64,000 bases of DNA from positions 186,001 through 250,000 of the forward strand of contig NZ_PPXG01000003.1 of assembly GCF_002909485.1 (NCBI RefSeq). The letters are read 5' to 3'. Source of the stretch: Stutzerimonas stutzeri (GTDB lineage: Bacteria > Pseudomonadota > Gammaproteobacteria > Pseudomonadales > Pseudomonadaceae). Positions 35,927 to 47,173 of the stretch are shown piece after piece. A model generated the notes under the pieces. That model saw only the letters and a list, made by a program, of their open reading frames with translations. It was not told the origin of the DNA and ran no database searches. Position numbers and translations under genes: made by a program. Position 1 is the first letter of the stretch; the number at the start of each line of letters is the position of its first letter.

Positions 35927-36037
35927 CTTGTGGATTCCTTCACGCGACAGTCGCCCCAATATGGGGTGGGAAACGGCAAGCTTCAAGCTGCAGGCGTCAA
36001 GAATAACCACGCTGGCTTTCGCACGCAGCTTGCAGCT
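35927..36037. repeat. Intergenic repeat-like sequence rich in AAGCTT/GCAGCTT words
   Basis: The 111-base gap between gshA and the thioesterase gene contains GCAAGCTTCAAGCTGCAG on one side and GCAGCTTGCAGCT on the other, giving imperfect inverted-repeat potential. Short intergenic repeats of this wording occur between many pseudomonad genes, as I recall. Its function is unknown. It also carries the ribosome-binding site of gshA. Confidence 0.35.
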
Positions 36038-36427
36038 CTACAGGCAGGCGAAGGTCGCCTGGGCCTTGGCGATCAGTTTTTCGCCCTGATGCACCTCGGC
36101 TTCGAGCACCTGAGTCCGCCGGCCGCCATGCACCACCCAGGCGCGACAGCGCAGTTCGCCATCGGTCACCGGGCGGATGTAGTTGACCTTGCACTCCAGC
36201 GTCATGCTGTTCGGCGAACCGTCGCCCAGGCTGTGGCTGGCCTGGCCCATGGCGGTGTCGATCAGCGAGAACAGCGCACCGCCGTGCAGCTTGCCGTGCA
36301 GGTTGCGCAGGCCGTCGTGCATGGTCAGGCCAAGAACGGCCTCGCCGTTGCCGACCTGGTGGATCTCCAGGCCGAGCAGGCGGCCGAAGGCGCTGGAGTT
36401 GCCCACCGCCTCGACTTCAGTGCTCAT
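36038..36427 (-). CDS. PaaI-family hotdog-fold thioesterase
   Basis: A 129-aa hotdog-fold protein. The motif LHGKLHGGALFSLIDTAMGQA is the PaaI/YbgC-type active-site helix (HGG followed by an acidic D). Flanking strands contain MTLECKVNYIRPVTDGELRCRAWVVHGGRR. Such enzymes hydrolyse acyl-CoA thioesters. The acyl group is not evident. The ribosome-binding site (GAGGA) lies within the last codons of tex, and only three bases separate tex's stop from this start, so it is translationally linked to tex. Confidence 0.88.
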   Translation of the reverse strand: MSTEVEAVGNSSAFGRLLGLEIHQVGNGEAVLGLTMHDGLRNLHGKLHGGALFSLIDTAMGQASHSLGDGSPNSMTLECKVNYIRPVTDGELRCRAWVVHGGRRTQVLEAEVHQGEKLIAKAQATFACL

Positions 36428-36430
36428 GAC

Positions 36431-38764
36431 TCATTTCCTCAGCTGCTTGGCATTGGCGAACAGCGCGGCCATGGCTGCGTTTGCCGGTGCCGGCTTGTCT
36501 TCCTTGGCATGGCGCTCGCTGCGTGGCGCATTGCCGCGTGGCTGCCCGCCGGCACCGCGCGATTGCCCACCTCGTGGACCGTCAGCCTTGGCGCCCGGCG
36601 TGTCGCTCATGCGCATGGACAAGCCGACGCGCTGACGCGGGATGTCCACTTCCATGACCTTGACCTTGACGATGTCGCCGGCCTTGACCACCTCGTACGG
36701 GTCCTTGACGAACTTCTCCGACAGGGCGCTGATGTGCACCAGACCGTCCTGATGCACACCGATGTCAACGAAGGCGCCGAAGTTGGTCACGTTGGTGACC
36801 ACACCTTCGAGCACCATGCCCGGCGTCAGGTCGCTGAGCTTTTCCACTCCGTCCTGGAACTCGGCGGTCTTGAACTCGGGGCGCGGATCGCGGCCTGGTT
36901 TTTCCAGTTCCTGCAGGATGTCGCTGACGGTCACAAGGCCGAAGCTCTCATCGGTGAACTGCTTGGGGTCGAGGCGCTTGAGGAAGGCCGAGTCGCCGAT
37001 CAGCGAGCGGATATCGCGACCGGTATCCTGGGCAATGCGCTTGACCAGCGGATAGGTCTCCGGGTGGACAGCCGAAGCGTCCAGCGGATTGCTGCCATTC
37101 ATGACCCGCAGGAAGCCGGCGGCTTGTTCGAAGGTCTTGTCGCCCAGGCGCGGCACTTTCTTCAGCTCGCTACGGGCCTTGAACGCGCCGTTGGCGTCAC
37201 GGTAGGCGACGATGTTCTGCGCCAGGGTGGTGTTGAGGCCGGAAATGCGCGCCAGCAGCGCAACCGAGGCGGTATTGACGTCGACGCCGACGGCATTCAC
37301 GCAATCCTCAACCACGGCATCCAGCGAGCGCGCCAGCTTGAGCTGGGAAACGTCGTGCTGATATTGGCCGACGCCAATCGCCTTCGGATCGATCTTCACC
37401 AGTTCGGCCAGCGGGTCCTGCAGGCGGCGGGCAATGGATACGGCGCCGCGGATCGAAACGTCCAGATCCGGGAACTCCTTGGCAGCGAGCTCCGAGGCCG
37501 AATACACCGAGGCGCCTGCTTCGGAGACCATTACTTTGGTCAACTTCAGGCCCGGCACCTGCTTGATCAGGTCGGCCGCGAGCCTGTCGCTTTCACGGCT
37601 GGCTGTGCCGTTGCCGATGGCAATCAGGTCGACTGCGTGTTTGGCGCAGAGCTTGGCCAGCACGGCCAGCGTGCCGTCCCAATCGTTACGCGGCGCGTGC
37701 GGGTAGACGGTGGCGGTGTCCAGCAGCTTGCCAGTGGCATCGACCACCGCCACCTTGCAGCCGGTGCGCAGGCCCGGATCGAGACCAAGGGTGGCGCGTG
37801 GCCCAGCCGGGGCGGCCAACAACAGGTCGTGCATGTTGCGGGCGAACACGCCAATGGCGTCATCCTCGGCCTTGTCGCGCAGCTCACCGAGCAGGTCGGT
37901 TTCCAAATGGGTGTAGAGCTTGACCTTCCAGGTCCAGCGCACCACTTCGCCGAGCCACTTATCCGCTGCTCGACCGCGGTTGGCGATGCCGAAGCGCTCG
38001 CCGATCATCACTTCGCCCGGGTGCATGGCGCCCGGGGTTTCATCACCGACCTTCAGGCTTACGCTGAGCACACCTTCGTTGCGCCCGCGGAATATCGCCA
38101 GGGCGCGGTGCGACGGTGCGCTCTTGAGTGGCTCGTCATGCTCGAAATAGTCGCTGAACTTGGCGCCCTCGTGTTCTTTGCCGGGCACCAGGCGCGCACT
38201 CAGGGTTGCGTTGTGGGTGAGGAAGTCGCGCAGCTTGGCCAGCAGGTTGGCGTCTTCGGCAAAGCGCTCCATGAGGATGTATTTGGCACCTTCGAGCACG
38301 GCCTTGACGTCGGCGAATCCCTTTTCGGAATCGACGAAACGGGCCGCCTCGCTTTCAGGGTTCAGTTCGGGATCGGCGAAGATCGCATCCGCCAGCTCGC
38401 CGAGGCCAGCTTCCAGGGCGATCTGGCCCTTGGTCCGACGTTTCTGCTTGTAGGGCAAGTAAAGGTCTTCGAGGCGGGTCTTGGTGTCGGCGAGGTCGAT
38501 GTCGCGCTTGAGCTCGGCTGTCAGCTTGCCCTGCTCTTCGATGCTGGCGAGGATCGACGCACGGCGATCATCCAGTTCGCGCATGTAGCGCAGGCGTTCT
38601 TCGAGCAAGCGCAGCTGGGTATCGTCGAGGCTGCCGGTTACTTCCTTGCGGTAGCGGGCGATGAAGGGCACGGTGGAGCCTTCGTCGAGCAGCGCCACGG
38701 TGGCGGCAACCTGTTGCGGGCGCACGCCCAGTTCTGCGGCAATGCGGGTGTTGATGCTATCCAT
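36431..38764 (-). CDS. tex: Tex transcription accessory / RNA-binding protein
   Basis: A 777-aa cytosolic nucleic-acid-binding protein, matching bacterial Tex along its length. The N-terminal helical region contains [21 protein letters not shown]. The YqgF/RuvC-like domain (about 325-430) has [17 protein letters not shown]. Helix-hairpin-helix units (about 490-560) include [17 protein letters not shown]. The S1 RNA-binding domain (about 645-715) has [29 protein letters not shown], split across two strands. The C-terminal tail is Gly/Arg rich. Tex is linked to transcription fidelity, and S. pneumoniae and P. aeruginosa homologues are known. It is first gene of a two-gene unit with the thioesterase. 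Confidence 0.95.
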   Translation of the reverse strand: MDSINTRIAAELGVRPQQVAATVALLDEGSTVPFIARYRKEVTGSLDDTQLRLLEERLRYMRELDDRRASILASIEEQGKLTAELKRDIDLADTKTRLEDLYLPYKQKRRTKGQIALEAGLGELADAIFADPELNPESEAARFVDSEKGFADVKAVLEGAKYILMERFAEDANLLAKLRDFLTHNATLSARLVPGKEHEGAKFSDYFEHDEPLKSAPSHRALAIFRGRNEGVLSVSLKVGDETPGAMHPGEVMIGERFGIANRGRAADKWLGEVVRWTWKVKLYTHLETDLLGELRDKAEDDAIGVFARNMHDLLLAAPAGPRATLGLDPGLRTGCKVAVVDATGKLLDTATVYPHAPRNDWDGTLAVLAKLCAKHAVDLIAIGNGTASRESDRLAADLIKQVPGLKLTKVMVSEAGASVYSASELAAKEFPDLDVSIRGAVSIARRLQDPLAELVKIDPKAIGVGQYQHDVSQLKLARSLDAVVEDCVNAVGVDVNTASVALLARISGLNTTLAQNIVAYRDANGAFKARSELKKVPRLGDKTFEQAAGFLRVMNGSNPLDASAVHPETYPLVKRIAQDTGRDIRSLIGDSAFLKRLDPKQFTDESFGLVTVSDILQELEKPGRDPRPEFKTAEFQDGVEKLSDLTPGMVLEGVVTNVTNFGAFVDIGVHQDGLVHISALSEKFVKDPYEVVKAGDIVKVKVMEVDIPRQRVGLSMRMSDTPGAKADGPRGGQSRGAGGQPRGNAPRSERHAKEDKPAPANAAMAALFANAKQLRK

Positions 38765-38813
38765 GTGATGTCCTGCGGGCGGAATGACGGCCGGCCGGCC
38801 AGAAAAGCGGGCA

Positions 38814-38819
38814 AGTATA
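38814..38819 (-). promoter_or_regulatory. Candidate -10 element for tex
   Basis: On the minus strand TATACT occurs about 50 bases before the tex ATG, in the 91-base gap between bcsC and tex. There is no clear -35, so this is only a candidate. It would make tex transcription independent of the bcs operon that reads towards it. Confidence 0.3.
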
Positions 38820-38855
38820 ACTGCCCATGCTCTGGCTGGGTCGGTTACCGCGCAG

Positions 38856-41800
38856 TCATCTGAAGTCTGCGTACGGCAGAAGTGGCTCTATGGGCAGCGC
38901 AAGGTCGCCCCGCCAAGGCATGAAGCTGTAGCGCAGATAGAGCAATGCGCGACTGGGCGCATACTCGTCGCTCTGCAGCAGGCTGATGCCACCTCCGAGC
39001 ACGAAGTGATCGCTGAGCCGGCGCTCGAAAAGGCCTTGTAGCCGATAGCTGACGCCTTGACTGGTTGAGCCCTCGCTCGTGCGGTTCGCGACATCCTCGT
39101 TGATCGCCGCCACCTTGCTCCTTAGCGAAGCCAGCGGATAGTCACGGCTGCCATCGCTTTGCGATACGGACCAGCCGACACTGCTTTCCAGTAGCACGGA
39201 CCAGTCTTCATTGCGCCAGCCGTAGCTGACCGGAACGCTGATGGAGTTGTATTTCTGAGGGCTCCAGTATCCGCCATGGCCCAGAGTGTGGCCGCTCAGG
39301 TCCTTGTCATAGCCGAAATGGATGAAGGTCAGTCCCGTTCGGACGCGCTCGTCGGCGCGGTCGACAAGTTTGTAGTAGTAGCCGGTCATTGCCGTGAAGC
39401 GGCTATTGCTGGCGACATTGTCCCCTAGCAGCCAGTGGTACCCCAGCGATGACCACAGGCCATGGGCACCGCCTTCGTCCCAGCTCAAGCCCAGGCTCGT
39501 GCCGTTTGCGGTTACCGCCCCCCAACTGGTTCCGGTCACCGGGTCGCGGGCGCCGCCGTAGGACAACAGCGAGTTGCTCATCGGGCGCCGTGATGCGCTT
39601 AGCGACCAGCTGACGGGATTCAGATCGCCTCTTCCAGTCACGCCACCGTAGACATTGTTTATCTCGAAGCCTTCCGTCAGGCCCAGATCCGCTTCCAGGC
39701 GCTCGCTGCGCCAACCACCTGCAAGCAGCATCGCCGTGCCTCGCTGGCTCTGGTCGGCGCAGCCGCCTACTGCCCTACAAGCGCCAAAGGGAGCGTCGTC
39801 TTCAAGCCTGCCGGCATCAAGTGCAAGGCGTTCGGCGCGTAGGAAACTGCGTCCGCTCGCTGCCGGGGTTTCCAGGTGCAACAGCGTCGTGTCCGTGAGC
39901 AGCTCGGAAATGCCCGGGGTGCCGTCATCGTTACGCCAGCCGTGGTCGTGCTGCAGGGTTAAGGTGGTGTCCTGTTGCTGGTGAAGGGCTGCCGTGTCGC
40001 GGCGAAGGCTGCGAACCAGCCAGTCATCCTCTTCGTTCTGTCGGGTGGCCTGGGTCAGCTCCGCGTCGCTGGCGGATGTGGCCAACAGCTCGGCATCAAT
40101 CAGTGCCTGCCGGTAGTAAGTCATGGCTGCGGCCGGGTCGACGTCTGCGACAAGCCGCGCAGTATCTCGTCGGAACAGGGGATCGGGCCGCTCCAGTCGT
40201 GCTTCGGTCTCTAGAAGCATCTGCCGCGCTTTGCGCCGCTCACCGACCGCAGCCCAGCTATTGGCCAGCCGTCGGTGGGCGTTCCAGTCACCCTCCGCTA
40301 ATGCGGGCGTTGCTGTTTGCAGAGCCTGTCGGGCGTCATCGGTTCGTCCCATGGCAAGCAGCAGCTCGATGCGCATCAAGCGAGCTTCCGGATGAGCGGG
40401 GTCGAGGTGCAGCGCGCGCTCCACATAGGGTTCGGCCACTGCGGGCTCGCCGCGTATCGCAGCCCAGTCAGCCAGCACCAGCAGATCGTCTACCGAATCA
40501 CCGTTTTTGCGCAGCCGCTCCTGCATCAGCTCGACGGCAACCGACTCCCGCCCGCTGTCGCGTAGCTTATCGATGCGCGACATCAGTTCCCGGCGCTCGA
40601 GGCGCGTCGCAAGGGAGCGCATGTCGTCATCCCAGTCATGCTCGCTGATGTGATGGAGGCTGGCGATCGCCTGTGCGTCGCGCGCTGTTCCCGAAAGATA
40701 GAGCGCATGGGCGTAACGCGAGACCGGATCGCTGGGCTGCCGCTTCAGCAGGTCGTTGAATACCGCATCGGCCTCCGTGAAGGCTTGCTGCTGTTGTAAG
40801 GAGCCTGCCAGGCGATAAGCCAGCCAGGGGTCCGCTGGCGCAAGGCTGCGAGCCTGCCGCAGGGCTGTGATCGCCGAAGGCAGATCGTCGCGATCCAATG
40901 CCTGTTCGGCGATTAGCTGGTAGCGGGCCAACAGCAGGCTATTGCGCAGTTCGGTGAAGGAACTTCGTTGGCTGATGCTGAGCGTATCGATGAACGCGAG
41001 TGCGCGTTCCGGGGACTGTGCCTGGTAAAGACGGAGCAATCCTCGGGCTGCACTGGCATTGCCCGGCTCCCGGCGGAGCAGCTGCTGATATCCGGTTTCC
41101 GCTTCGGCTAGTCGGCCTTGTGCTTCGGCGACTTGAGCGAGCCCCAGCTTGGCGAAGGCGCTATCCGGCTGCTGCCTGAGCGCGCTCGTGTACAGGGCCT
41201 GTGCCTCGTCGGTGTGTTGCCGTTCAAGCGCCTGATCGGCTTTTTCCAGGGTGAGCCAATAGCGGGTCGAGGTGATCAGGTCGTTCCACTTGCCCAGGTT
41301 GTCGATGTCTTCTTCGTGCTTTTTGGCGCGCCCAAAATACACCAGAGCCTCCTGGCGATGACCCGGCCGCATCAAGGCCAGGCCCAGGCCGCCGAGTAGC
41401 TCGGGGTCTTGCGGGTGGCCGCGTAGCGCCTGCCTCAGCTTGGCTTCGGCGGCTTCGTCCTGGCCGCGATCAAGCAAGCTCAAGCCCTCCTGCCCGGCGC
41501 GCCAGAACGGATCGGCAAGCAGCCGTTGGCTTCGCTCCAGGTTTGCTTGTGCATCTTTGGCGAAACGCCCGGCTGGATAACGCTGCAGAAAGCCTTTCCA
41601 GGATTTCGCGCTGGAGTCGTCGATTCGCCGTGTTGCGAGGTATTCGAATTCCCGCTGGGCCGCCGCATCGGTCGCGGCAGGATTGCGGCCCAGCTCGGCA
41701 AGCAGTGCCAGCGCGGACTTGTCCTGTCCTTCGTCGAACAGCAGATTGGCCAGGAGCTGCAGTGCGGGCGGGTTTCCGGGGTATTGCTCGTCGATGCGCC

Positions 41801-42314
41801 GCAGTGCATCGATTGCCTGGGCTCGCTGGCCTGGCTGAGCGCTACGCACACGCCAGTACTCGACCGCCAGCTCCAGTGTCGGTGGGTTGTCGCCATACAG
41901 CGCTCTGAATCCGCGCAGCGCGTCTTCGGGGCGACCTGCCATAGCGGCCAGTCGCGCTTCCTGAAGCTGCTGCTGTCCGGTCTTGCCGCTCAGCGCGTAA
42001 AGCACGCGCGCGTCGCGTTCGGCTTCGCTGTTTGGCGCTGCTTGCTGCAGCACCTGTTGCAGTGTCTTTACTCGTTGCGAATCCCGCTGGCGCAAGGCAA
42101 GCCGCATCTCTGCCAGCACGGCCTGCGGGTCACCAGGCGCAACGAGTTGAAGGCGCGCCAGTGCATCACGCACCAGTTCATCGCGGCTCACCGCTTCGGC
42201 TGCTCTGACTTGCGCGAGAAGCCAGTCGGTTTGCCCGGCCCGGTTTTCCGGTACTTGGGCGTGGCACCAAACGGGAAGCAAAGCAGCGACGAGCGCCAGC
42301 TGGAATTTACGCAT
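38856..42314 (-). CDS. bcsC: Cellulose export protein BcsC (TPR domain and outer-membrane channel)
   Basis: A 1,152-aa protein with a signal peptide ([19 protein letters not shown]). Residues about 25-790 are TPR repeats that form the periplasmic scaffold, for example [26 protein letters not shown] and [23 protein letters not shown]. From about 800 to the end is the BCSC_C barrel, with [63 protein letters not shown] (spread over several strands) and [14 protein letters not shown] near the C-terminus. BcsC exports the glucan across the outer membrane. It is last in the operon, 15 bases after bcsB. In many operons bcsZ precedes it; here it does not. Confidence 0.95.
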   Translation of the reverse strand: MRKFQLALVAALLPVWCHAQVPENRAGQTDWLLAQVRAAEAVSRDELVRDALARLQLVAPGDPQAVLAEMRLALRQRDSQRVKTLQQVLQQAAPNSEAERDARVLYALSGKTGQQQLQEARLAAMAGRPEDALRGFRALYGDNPPTLELAVEYWRVRSAQPGQRAQAIDALRRIDEQYPGNPPALQLLANLLFDEGQDKSALALLAELGRNPAATDAAAQREFEYLATRRIDDSSAKSWKGFLQRYPAGRFAKDAQANLERSQRLLADPFWRAGQEGLSLLDRGQDEAAEAKLRQALRGHPQDPELLGGLGLALMRPGHRQEALVYFGRAKKHEEDIDNLGKWNDLITSTRYWLTLEKADQALERQHTDEAQALYTSALRQQPDSAFAKLGLAQVAEAQGRLAEAETGYQQLLRREPGNASAARGLLRLYQAQSPERALAFIDTLSISQRSSFTELRNSLLLARYQLIAEQALDRDDLPSAITALRQARSLAPADPWLAYRLAGSLQQQQAFTEADAVFNDLLKRQPSDPVSRYAHALYLSGTARDAQAIASLHHISEHDWDDDMRSLATRLERRELMSRIDKLRDSGRESVAVELMQERLRKNGDSVDDLLVLADWAAIRGEPAVAEPYVERALHLDPAHPEARLMRIELLLAMGRTDDARQALQTATPALAEGDWNAHRRLANSWAAVGERRKARQMLLETEARLERPDPLFRRDTARLVADVDPAAAMTYYRQALIDAELLATSASDAELTQATRQNEEDDWLVRSLRRDTAALHQQQDTTLTLQHDHGWRNDDGTPGISELLTDTTLLHLETPAASGRSFLRAERLALDAGRLEDDAPFGACRAVGGCADQSQRGTAMLLAGGWRSERLEADLGLTEGFEINNVYGGVTGRGDLNPVSWSLSASRRPMSNSLLSYGGARDPVTGTSWGAVTANGTSLGLSWDEGGAHGLWSSLGYHWLLGDNVASNSRFTAMTGYYYKLVDRADERVRTGLTFIHFGYDKDLSGHTLGHGGYWSPQKYNSISVPVSYGWRNEDWSVLLESSVGWSVSQSDGSRDYPLASLRSKVAAINEDVANRTSEGSTSQGVSYRLQGLFERRLSDHFVLGGGISLLQSDEYAPSRALLYLRYSFMPWRGDLALPIEPLLPYADFR

Positions 42315-42329
42315 GACGGATCACCCGGC

Positions 42330-44549
42330 TTACTCCGAGTCAGCCAGGCGCCGACGGGCGGCCCAGCGCAGCGCTCGCCACAGCACGATAGCGAATAGCA
42401 CCACGCTGACGGCAGCAAGAAATGCCAACAGCACGGGATGCGACGAGAGGTGGAACCACAGCAGCAGCCACCACGGCAGCTCGCCGACGTAATACTGCTC
42501 ACCGACGAAGTGGCTGCTAACACCGCTGTTGCGAATCAGGGTTACCGTTCCGGCGAAGGCTTCCTGTTTGCCGGAGTCGGTCAACGCGTCGCGGAGCAGG
42601 CGATAGTCCTGCGGCCCGGAGGCCAGCAGCGCGACCAGGCTGCGCTGAGCATGGAAGGGCGATTGCTGACCAACGACTGCGGCCAGCGGGCCGTTGGCGG
42701 TCATGCCGAGATTTCCGTTTGGCGCGCCATCGGGCGTCGCTCCACCACTTTGCACCCAACTACGGGATGCCTCGAGCAGGACCGGAAATGTCGAGCTGTC
42801 CAACAGCTGTTGCGGCATTGGGCCAAGCAGGAGCAAATCGGCATCGACCTCCTGGGCCTTGCTCCAGTCGTCTGTGAGGCGAACGCCGTAGGCGGGGTAG
42901 CCGGTATGCGAGCCGATCAGAGCGAGGGTGTCCAGAAGGGTCCCGACCTGAGCCTCGTCGGGCTGCGACGCTACCAGTACCAACGTTTCGGACAGATCTG
43001 CCATTCGGCTGAATGGGAAGCCGGTGCGAGCGAAGGCCTTCAGGTCAGGCATGGCCAGGTAGTGATAGTACCCAGACAGGTCGATGGTGGATTGCTCATC
43101 GATGGCGGCCTGGATATTGGTCGGCAAGTAGGTCTGGCAGCGATCACGTTGAGCGTTGCCCAGCTTGCTGGCGAAGTTGAATTCGAAGCGCAGCTTGTTG
43201 CGCATGCCCATCTTCAATGCTGGCACGAGCAGTGTTTCGCGTTCCGCTGTCCCATCGCTGGTCAGCACGGACAGGCGCAAGTTCTCGACACCGCTGCGAG
43301 CGTCGCTGCCTTGCAGGGCGATGCTGCTGATGTACTGGTCGTTGATGCTGATATTGAGGCGCGACTCATCCGTCGTGGTGGGCGGTGTGTAACGGTAGCG
43401 AGTCTGTAGCGGAATGCCCTGATTGCGCCAGACGAACAGGTCCGGAGGCAGGTTGACGTCGAGCGTGATCGGGTGGGGCTGCAGGCCGCTAACCTGCAAT
43501 TGTTGGGGGTAGTCGATCAGCTCCGACAGCTGCACGGCACGGTCGGTCCTGATCCAGTTGGGCGCATCGTACGGCATCCGAACAGGCGGCTCGACACGCT
43601 CCAGGCGCACCTTGTCGCCGCGCAGCTGGCCGTTACCCATGGCCAAGGCGGTCGCTGCAGTGACAAGGTCTTTTTCGTCCCGGCCGCTGATGAGCAGCAG
43701 TTTGCTGTAGCGGTCCTGCGGGTGTTCGATCAGCTCGACAGTTGGACCCTCGACCGCGGGGTGATCGGCAAGAAACGATGGTCGGCGAGCATTGGTCGCG
43801 AAGACTATCGCCGGCTGCGGGCGGTCGTTGATCGACGGTAGCGAGTCGAACATCACTGGAAAGCTTGCGCCCCGCCAACCCGCCAGGCTGCCGAAATAGG
43901 ATGCCAGGATACCCGCGGCCCGCTGCTCGTCGGTGGTCGGGGAACTCCCGAAAACCACGGGAAGGGTCAGACGCTGGCTGTCGCGCTCGTCGAAGAATGG
44001 CAGTGGGAACCAGGCCAGATCGCCGACGACATCCAGTGCCTGCTCGCGCAGGCTGACGCGACTTTGGCGGCCCAGGTTGAGCCACAGGCCGCTATGCGCA
44101 GGGTCCTCACAGATATCGCTGTAGTGGCCTACGAATTCGATGCGAACCCGGTTGAAATCACCGAGCAGACGAGGATCAAGCGTCAGGTCCGTACTAACAC
44201 GCTGGCCAATCTGTTCCTGGGTGATCGGCAGAGTCCCCATCAGCTCGTCGTTCAGATAGATCCGCAGATGCGAAAGCACCGGAATCAAGGCTGGTGACGG
44301 CGTGTAGTCCAGGTGCAGTGTGGCATCGGTAGCGATGCGATCATGGCGCAGACGGAATTCGACCTGCTCCGCGTTGCGGATGCCCAGCATCAACTGGTCC
44401 CGCGGGCGACCCAGGTCGCTGAAGCTGCGACTGGTGTCCCAGCTGGGCGGCATGAGATCGGCATCGACCGTTGGCTCTGCAGTGGCGCCAGTAGCGATGG
44501 CCCAAAGCAGGAAGGTCAGCAGCGTCCGAGGATAGGTTCGGGTGTTCAT
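42330..44549 (-). CDS. bcsB: Cellulose synthase periplasmic subunit BcsB
   Basis: A 739-aa protein with an N-terminal signal peptide (PRTLLTFLLWAIATGATA), a large periplasmic part and a single C-terminal membrane anchor (HPVLLAFLAAVSVVLFAIVLW then Arg-rich). Family landmarks are VEFRLRHDRIATDATLHLDYTPSPAL, IYLNDELMGTLP, FVGHYSDICEDPAHSGLWL, NLRLSVLTSDG and FEFNFASKLGNAQRDRCQT. BcsB guides the nascent glucan through the periplasm and its anchor is needed for BcsA catalysis. The start overlaps the bcsA end by four bases. Confidence 0.95.
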   Translation of the reverse strand: MNTRTYPRTLLTFLLWAIATGATAEPTVDADLMPPSWDTSRSFSDLGRPRDQLMLGIRNAEQVEFRLRHDRIATDATLHLDYTPSPALIPVLSHLRIYLNDELMGTLPITQEQIGQRVSTDLTLDPRLLGDFNRVRIEFVGHYSDICEDPAHSGLWLNLGRQSRVSLREQALDVVGDLAWFPLPFFDERDSQRLTLPVVFGSSPTTDEQRAAGILASYFGSLAGWRGASFPVMFDSLPSINDRPQPAIVFATNARRPSFLADHPAVEGPTVELIEHPQDRYSKLLLISGRDEKDLVTAATALAMGNGQLRGDKVRLERVEPPVRMPYDAPNWIRTDRAVQLSELIDYPQQLQVSGLQPHPITLDVNLPPDLFVWRNQGIPLQTRYRYTPPTTTDESRLNISINDQYISSIALQGSDARSGVENLRLSVLTSDGTAERETLLVPALKMGMRNKLRFEFNFASKLGNAQRDRCQTYLPTNIQAAIDEQSTIDLSGYYHYLAMPDLKAFARTGFPFSRMADLSETLVLVASQPDEAQVGTLLDTLALIGSHTGYPAYGVRLTDDWSKAQEVDADLLLLGPMPQQLLDSSTFPVLLEASRSWVQSGGATPDGAPNGNLGMTANGPLAAVVGQQSPFHAQRSLVALLASGPQDYRLLRDALTDSGKQEAFAGTVTLIRNSGVSSHFVGEQYYVGELPWWLLLWFHLSSHPVLLAFLAAVSVVLFAIVLWRALRWAARRRLADSE

Positions 44550-47173
44550 GACGGGGATACCAGAGGTTTATAGGCAGGGGGGCGAGGGCAGAAGCTGAAA
44601 AGCCAGACGGCGAGGCGCACAAGCGGGCGGAGCGGTTTGCTCAGGCTGCTCGGCAGCTGCTCGAACAGACGGTGATAGCCGCGGCCGCCGATACGCAGGA
44701 CTTCAAAAAAGCTGTGCAGCGGGCGATCGGCTTCGTACTGCTCATGCCGATTCAGCCAGACATCGGCACGGGCGAAGGTGCACTGAACAAGGTCGATCTG
44801 TTGGCGCAGGTCCAGATTGTCGAGGCGTACGCCCAGACGCTGGCCAACCTGACGTGATGCGGTACCGGGAAAGCTGAATTCACGATCGCCGCGTTTTAGG
44901 ATGAGGAAAACCGGCTGGTCCATGCCCACTTGCAAGTCAGTCGGAATCTGCAGCCCGGCACCCCCTTCGGCAAAATCCTTCAGCGTGCAGGGGAAAACGT
45001 GGCCATTGCTGAGCTTGAGTGATGCGGGCTGATGAGCCATTACGCGGTGGGCGCGCCTTATCTGCCTAACCTCTGACGCGACGGCCACGGCGGCGCCAAT
45101 GATGAGCAGGTTGTAGATGACCCAGGCGGAGCTGACCAGAACGGTACCGATCTCGGCGACCGGGCCGGTGAACAGCCGCCACACAGCGAATCCCAGGCCG
45201 GCCACGTTGAGCACGGCGAGCACCAGATACGGCCGGGCTATTCGCCAGTCGAACTGATCGTGATCCATCAGACCGCCCTTGGCGGTAACGTTGAACTTGC
45301 CTTTGCCCGGGTTGAACAGGGCTACAGTCGTCGGTCGCGCGATATACCAGGCCAGTACCGTCTCGTAGACCTCTCCCCAGAAGGAGTGCCGGTACTCGCC
45401 CTGCATGCGCGCATTGGTCAGGCTGGCGTGAATCATGTGCGGCAGCACGTACAGCACGATCATCAGCGCTGGCGCGTAGATGATGTAGGCATGCAGCAGC
45501 AGGAACGCCAGCGGCGCCGTCAGATATATGAGCCGGGGCAGCCCTGCGAGGAAATGCAGCATGGCATTGGCGTAGCAGATACGTTGGAAAAATGTCAGGC
45601 CGCGTCCCAGCAGCGGATTGTCGGTGCGAAAGATCTGCGCCATGCCGCGTGCCCAGCGTATGCGTTGGCCGATGTGCGCCGACAGGCTCTCGGTCGCCAG
45701 ACCGGCTGCCTGTGGGGTCGGCAGATAGGCCGAGTTCCAGCCCGCCCGGTGCAGGCGCAAGGCGGTGTGAGCGTCTTCTGTAACGGTTTCGACTGCGAAG
45801 CCGCCGACCTCTTCAACGGCTGTGCGGCGCAGCACGGCACAGGATCCGCAGAAGAATGCGGCATTCCACATGTCGTTACCGTTCTGTACCAGGCCGTAGA
45901 ACAGCTCGCCCTCGTTGGGCTGGCGGCGAAAGGAGCCGAGATTGCGCTCGAATGGATCGGGCGAAAAAAAATGATGTGGGGTCTGCACCAGCGCCAGTTT
46001 GGGGTCGCGCAGGAACCAGCCAGTGGTGACCTGAAGAAAAGAGCGCACTGGAATGTGGTCGCAATCGAAAATCGCGATCAGCTCGCCACTGGTCACTTTC
46101 AGTGCATGGTTGAGGTTGCCCGCCTTCGCATGGTTGTTGTCCGTGCGAGTGATGTATCCAACTCCCACTTCTTCGGCGAAGCGGCGAAATTCATCCCGTC
46201 GACCGTCATCGCAGATGTAGACCTTCAGCTTTTCGCGCGGCCAGTCCAGGCCCAGGGCTGCCAGGACTGTGGTGCGCACCACCGAGAGGTCTTCGTTGTA
46301 GGTGGGGATGAGCAGATCGACAGACGGCCAGGCGGCGGTGTCCTCCGGCAGGGAGGCGGGTTTACGGTCAAGCGGCCAGCTGGTCTGCAGATAACCCAGA
46401 ATCAGCACGACCCAAGAATATGTCTCTGCTGCGAGCAGGATCAGACCGCAGGTCAGGTCGAAGTACGAGTCCCAGTGGAGCGTCGCGGTATAACGCCACC
46501 ACAGGTAGCGGCAGGAAATGATGGTCGAGAGGACGACCAGCATCAGCACTGCGAAGCGGCCAGGAACGCGCCTGACGAGCAGAGCTATACCCCAGAGCAG
46601 CAGTACGAAGGTGACCTGCGCGGTATAGCCAAATGGCTCGGTGATGCAAAGGATGCCAAGCAATACCGCGAGCAGTGCGATGACGACGGTCGAGGCCTGC
46701 CTGACAGGCTTGGACAGCTGGGAAAACCAGCGCTCAGCCCCCAGGGTGTTTGCCGGCACGCCTTTTAGTGCCTGCAGTCGCGACACGTGCCTGCCAGCAG
46801 CGCGCACCGGTTGGGCCAATCTGGCTGAGACAGTGCGCAGGCGTCTGCCTGCCTGCCGGGCTGGGTGCGTTAACAGCGATACGCTACGTCCGTCCACGGG
46901 ACGCGTGATGATTAGCCAAGCGCTCTGGAGCAGGATGCGTAGTGGATCACCGGCCTTCGGCCGGGTATCGGCAATGTGCGGATATAGCCGTCGACGTTCA
47001 GCCAGCACCCATTGCCAACCGGGCGCTTCCAGGCGGAACAGAAGCCAGGCCAGCATGTAGAAGCTCAGCCAGCTAATGGCGCCCCAAGGGCTCGCACCAC
47101 GGCGGTACCGGATCTCTTGAAAGTAATGCAGCGGACTGCGCATGATCAGCACTCCGATCGCTGCGAGAGGCAC
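44546..47173 (-). CDS. bcsA: Cellulose synthase catalytic subunit BcsA with PilZ domain
   Basis: An 875-aa inner-membrane family 2 glycosyltransferase that polymerises UDP-glucose. Active-site motifs are complete: LIPTYNED, CDDGRRDE, FDCDH with Asp370/Asp372, the catalytic TED with Asp467, and QRIRW at 503-507 (QxxRW). Membrane segments flank the GT domain. The C-terminal PilZ domain binds c-di-GMP, with RRAHR at 706-710 supplying the RxxxR motif. The second PilZ motif reads DFAEGG (733-738), where most family members have Ser at the position of Ala735. An N-terminal extension of about 150 aa before the first core helices resembles the enterobacterial form. It overlaps bcsQ by 28 bases. Confidence 0.97.
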   Translation of the reverse strand: MPLAAIGVLIMRSPLHYFQEIRYRRGASPWGAISWLSFYMLAWLLFRLEAPGWQWVLAERRRLYPHIADTRPKAGDPLRILLQSAWLIITRPVDGRSVSLLTHPARQAGRRLRTVSARLAQPVRAAGRHVSRLQALKGVPANTLGAERWFSQLSKPVRQASTVVIALLAVLLGILCITEPFGYTAQVTFVLLLWGIALLVRRVPGRFAVLMLVVLSTIISCRYLWWRYTATLHWDSYFDLTCGLILLAAETYSWVVLILGYLQTSWPLDRKPASLPEDTAAWPSVDLLIPTYNEDLSVVRTTVLAALGLDWPREKLKVYICDDGRRDEFRRFAEEVGVGYITRTDNNHAKAGNLNHALKVTSGELIAIFDCDHIPVRSFLQVTTGWFLRDPKLALVQTPHHFFSPDPFERNLGSFRRQPNEGELFYGLVQNGNDMWNAAFFCGSCAVLRRTAVEEVGGFAVETVTEDAHTALRLHRAGWNSAYLPTPQAAGLATESLSAHIGQRIRWARGMAQIFRTDNPLLGRGLTFFQRICYANAMLHFLAGLPRLIYLTAPLAFLLLHAYIIYAPALMIVLYVLPHMIHASLTNARMQGEYRHSFWGEVYETVLAWYIARPTTVALFNPGKGKFNVTAKGGLMDHDQFDWRIARPYLVLAVLNVAGLGFAVWRLFTGPVAEIGTVLVSSAWVIYNLLIIGAAVAVASEVRQIRRAHRVMAHQPASLKLSNGHVFPCTLKDFAEGGAGLQIPTDLQVGMDQPVFLILKRGDREFSFPGTASRQVGQRLGVRLDNLDLRQQIDLVQCTFARADVWLNRHEQYEADRPLHSFFEVLRIGGRGYHRLFEQLPSSLSKPLRPLVRLAVWLFSFCPRPPAYKPLVSPS

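Noticed and set aside
35471..38863. A 1,130-codon open frame on the plus strand opposite gshA, the thioesterase and tex
   Set aside because: It spans three recognisable genes on the other strand and has no ribosome-binding site or family features. It is a shadow of GC-rich codon use.
38856..42330. A bcsZ endoglucanase between bcsB and bcsC
   Set aside because: There are only 15 bases between the two genes, and no glycoside hydrolase family 8 sequence was recognised elsewhere in the window.
45260..46768. A 502-codon plus-strand frame opposite bcsA
   Set aside because: Antisense to catalytic motifs of cellulose synthase, with a Gln/His/Arg-rich nonsense composition.
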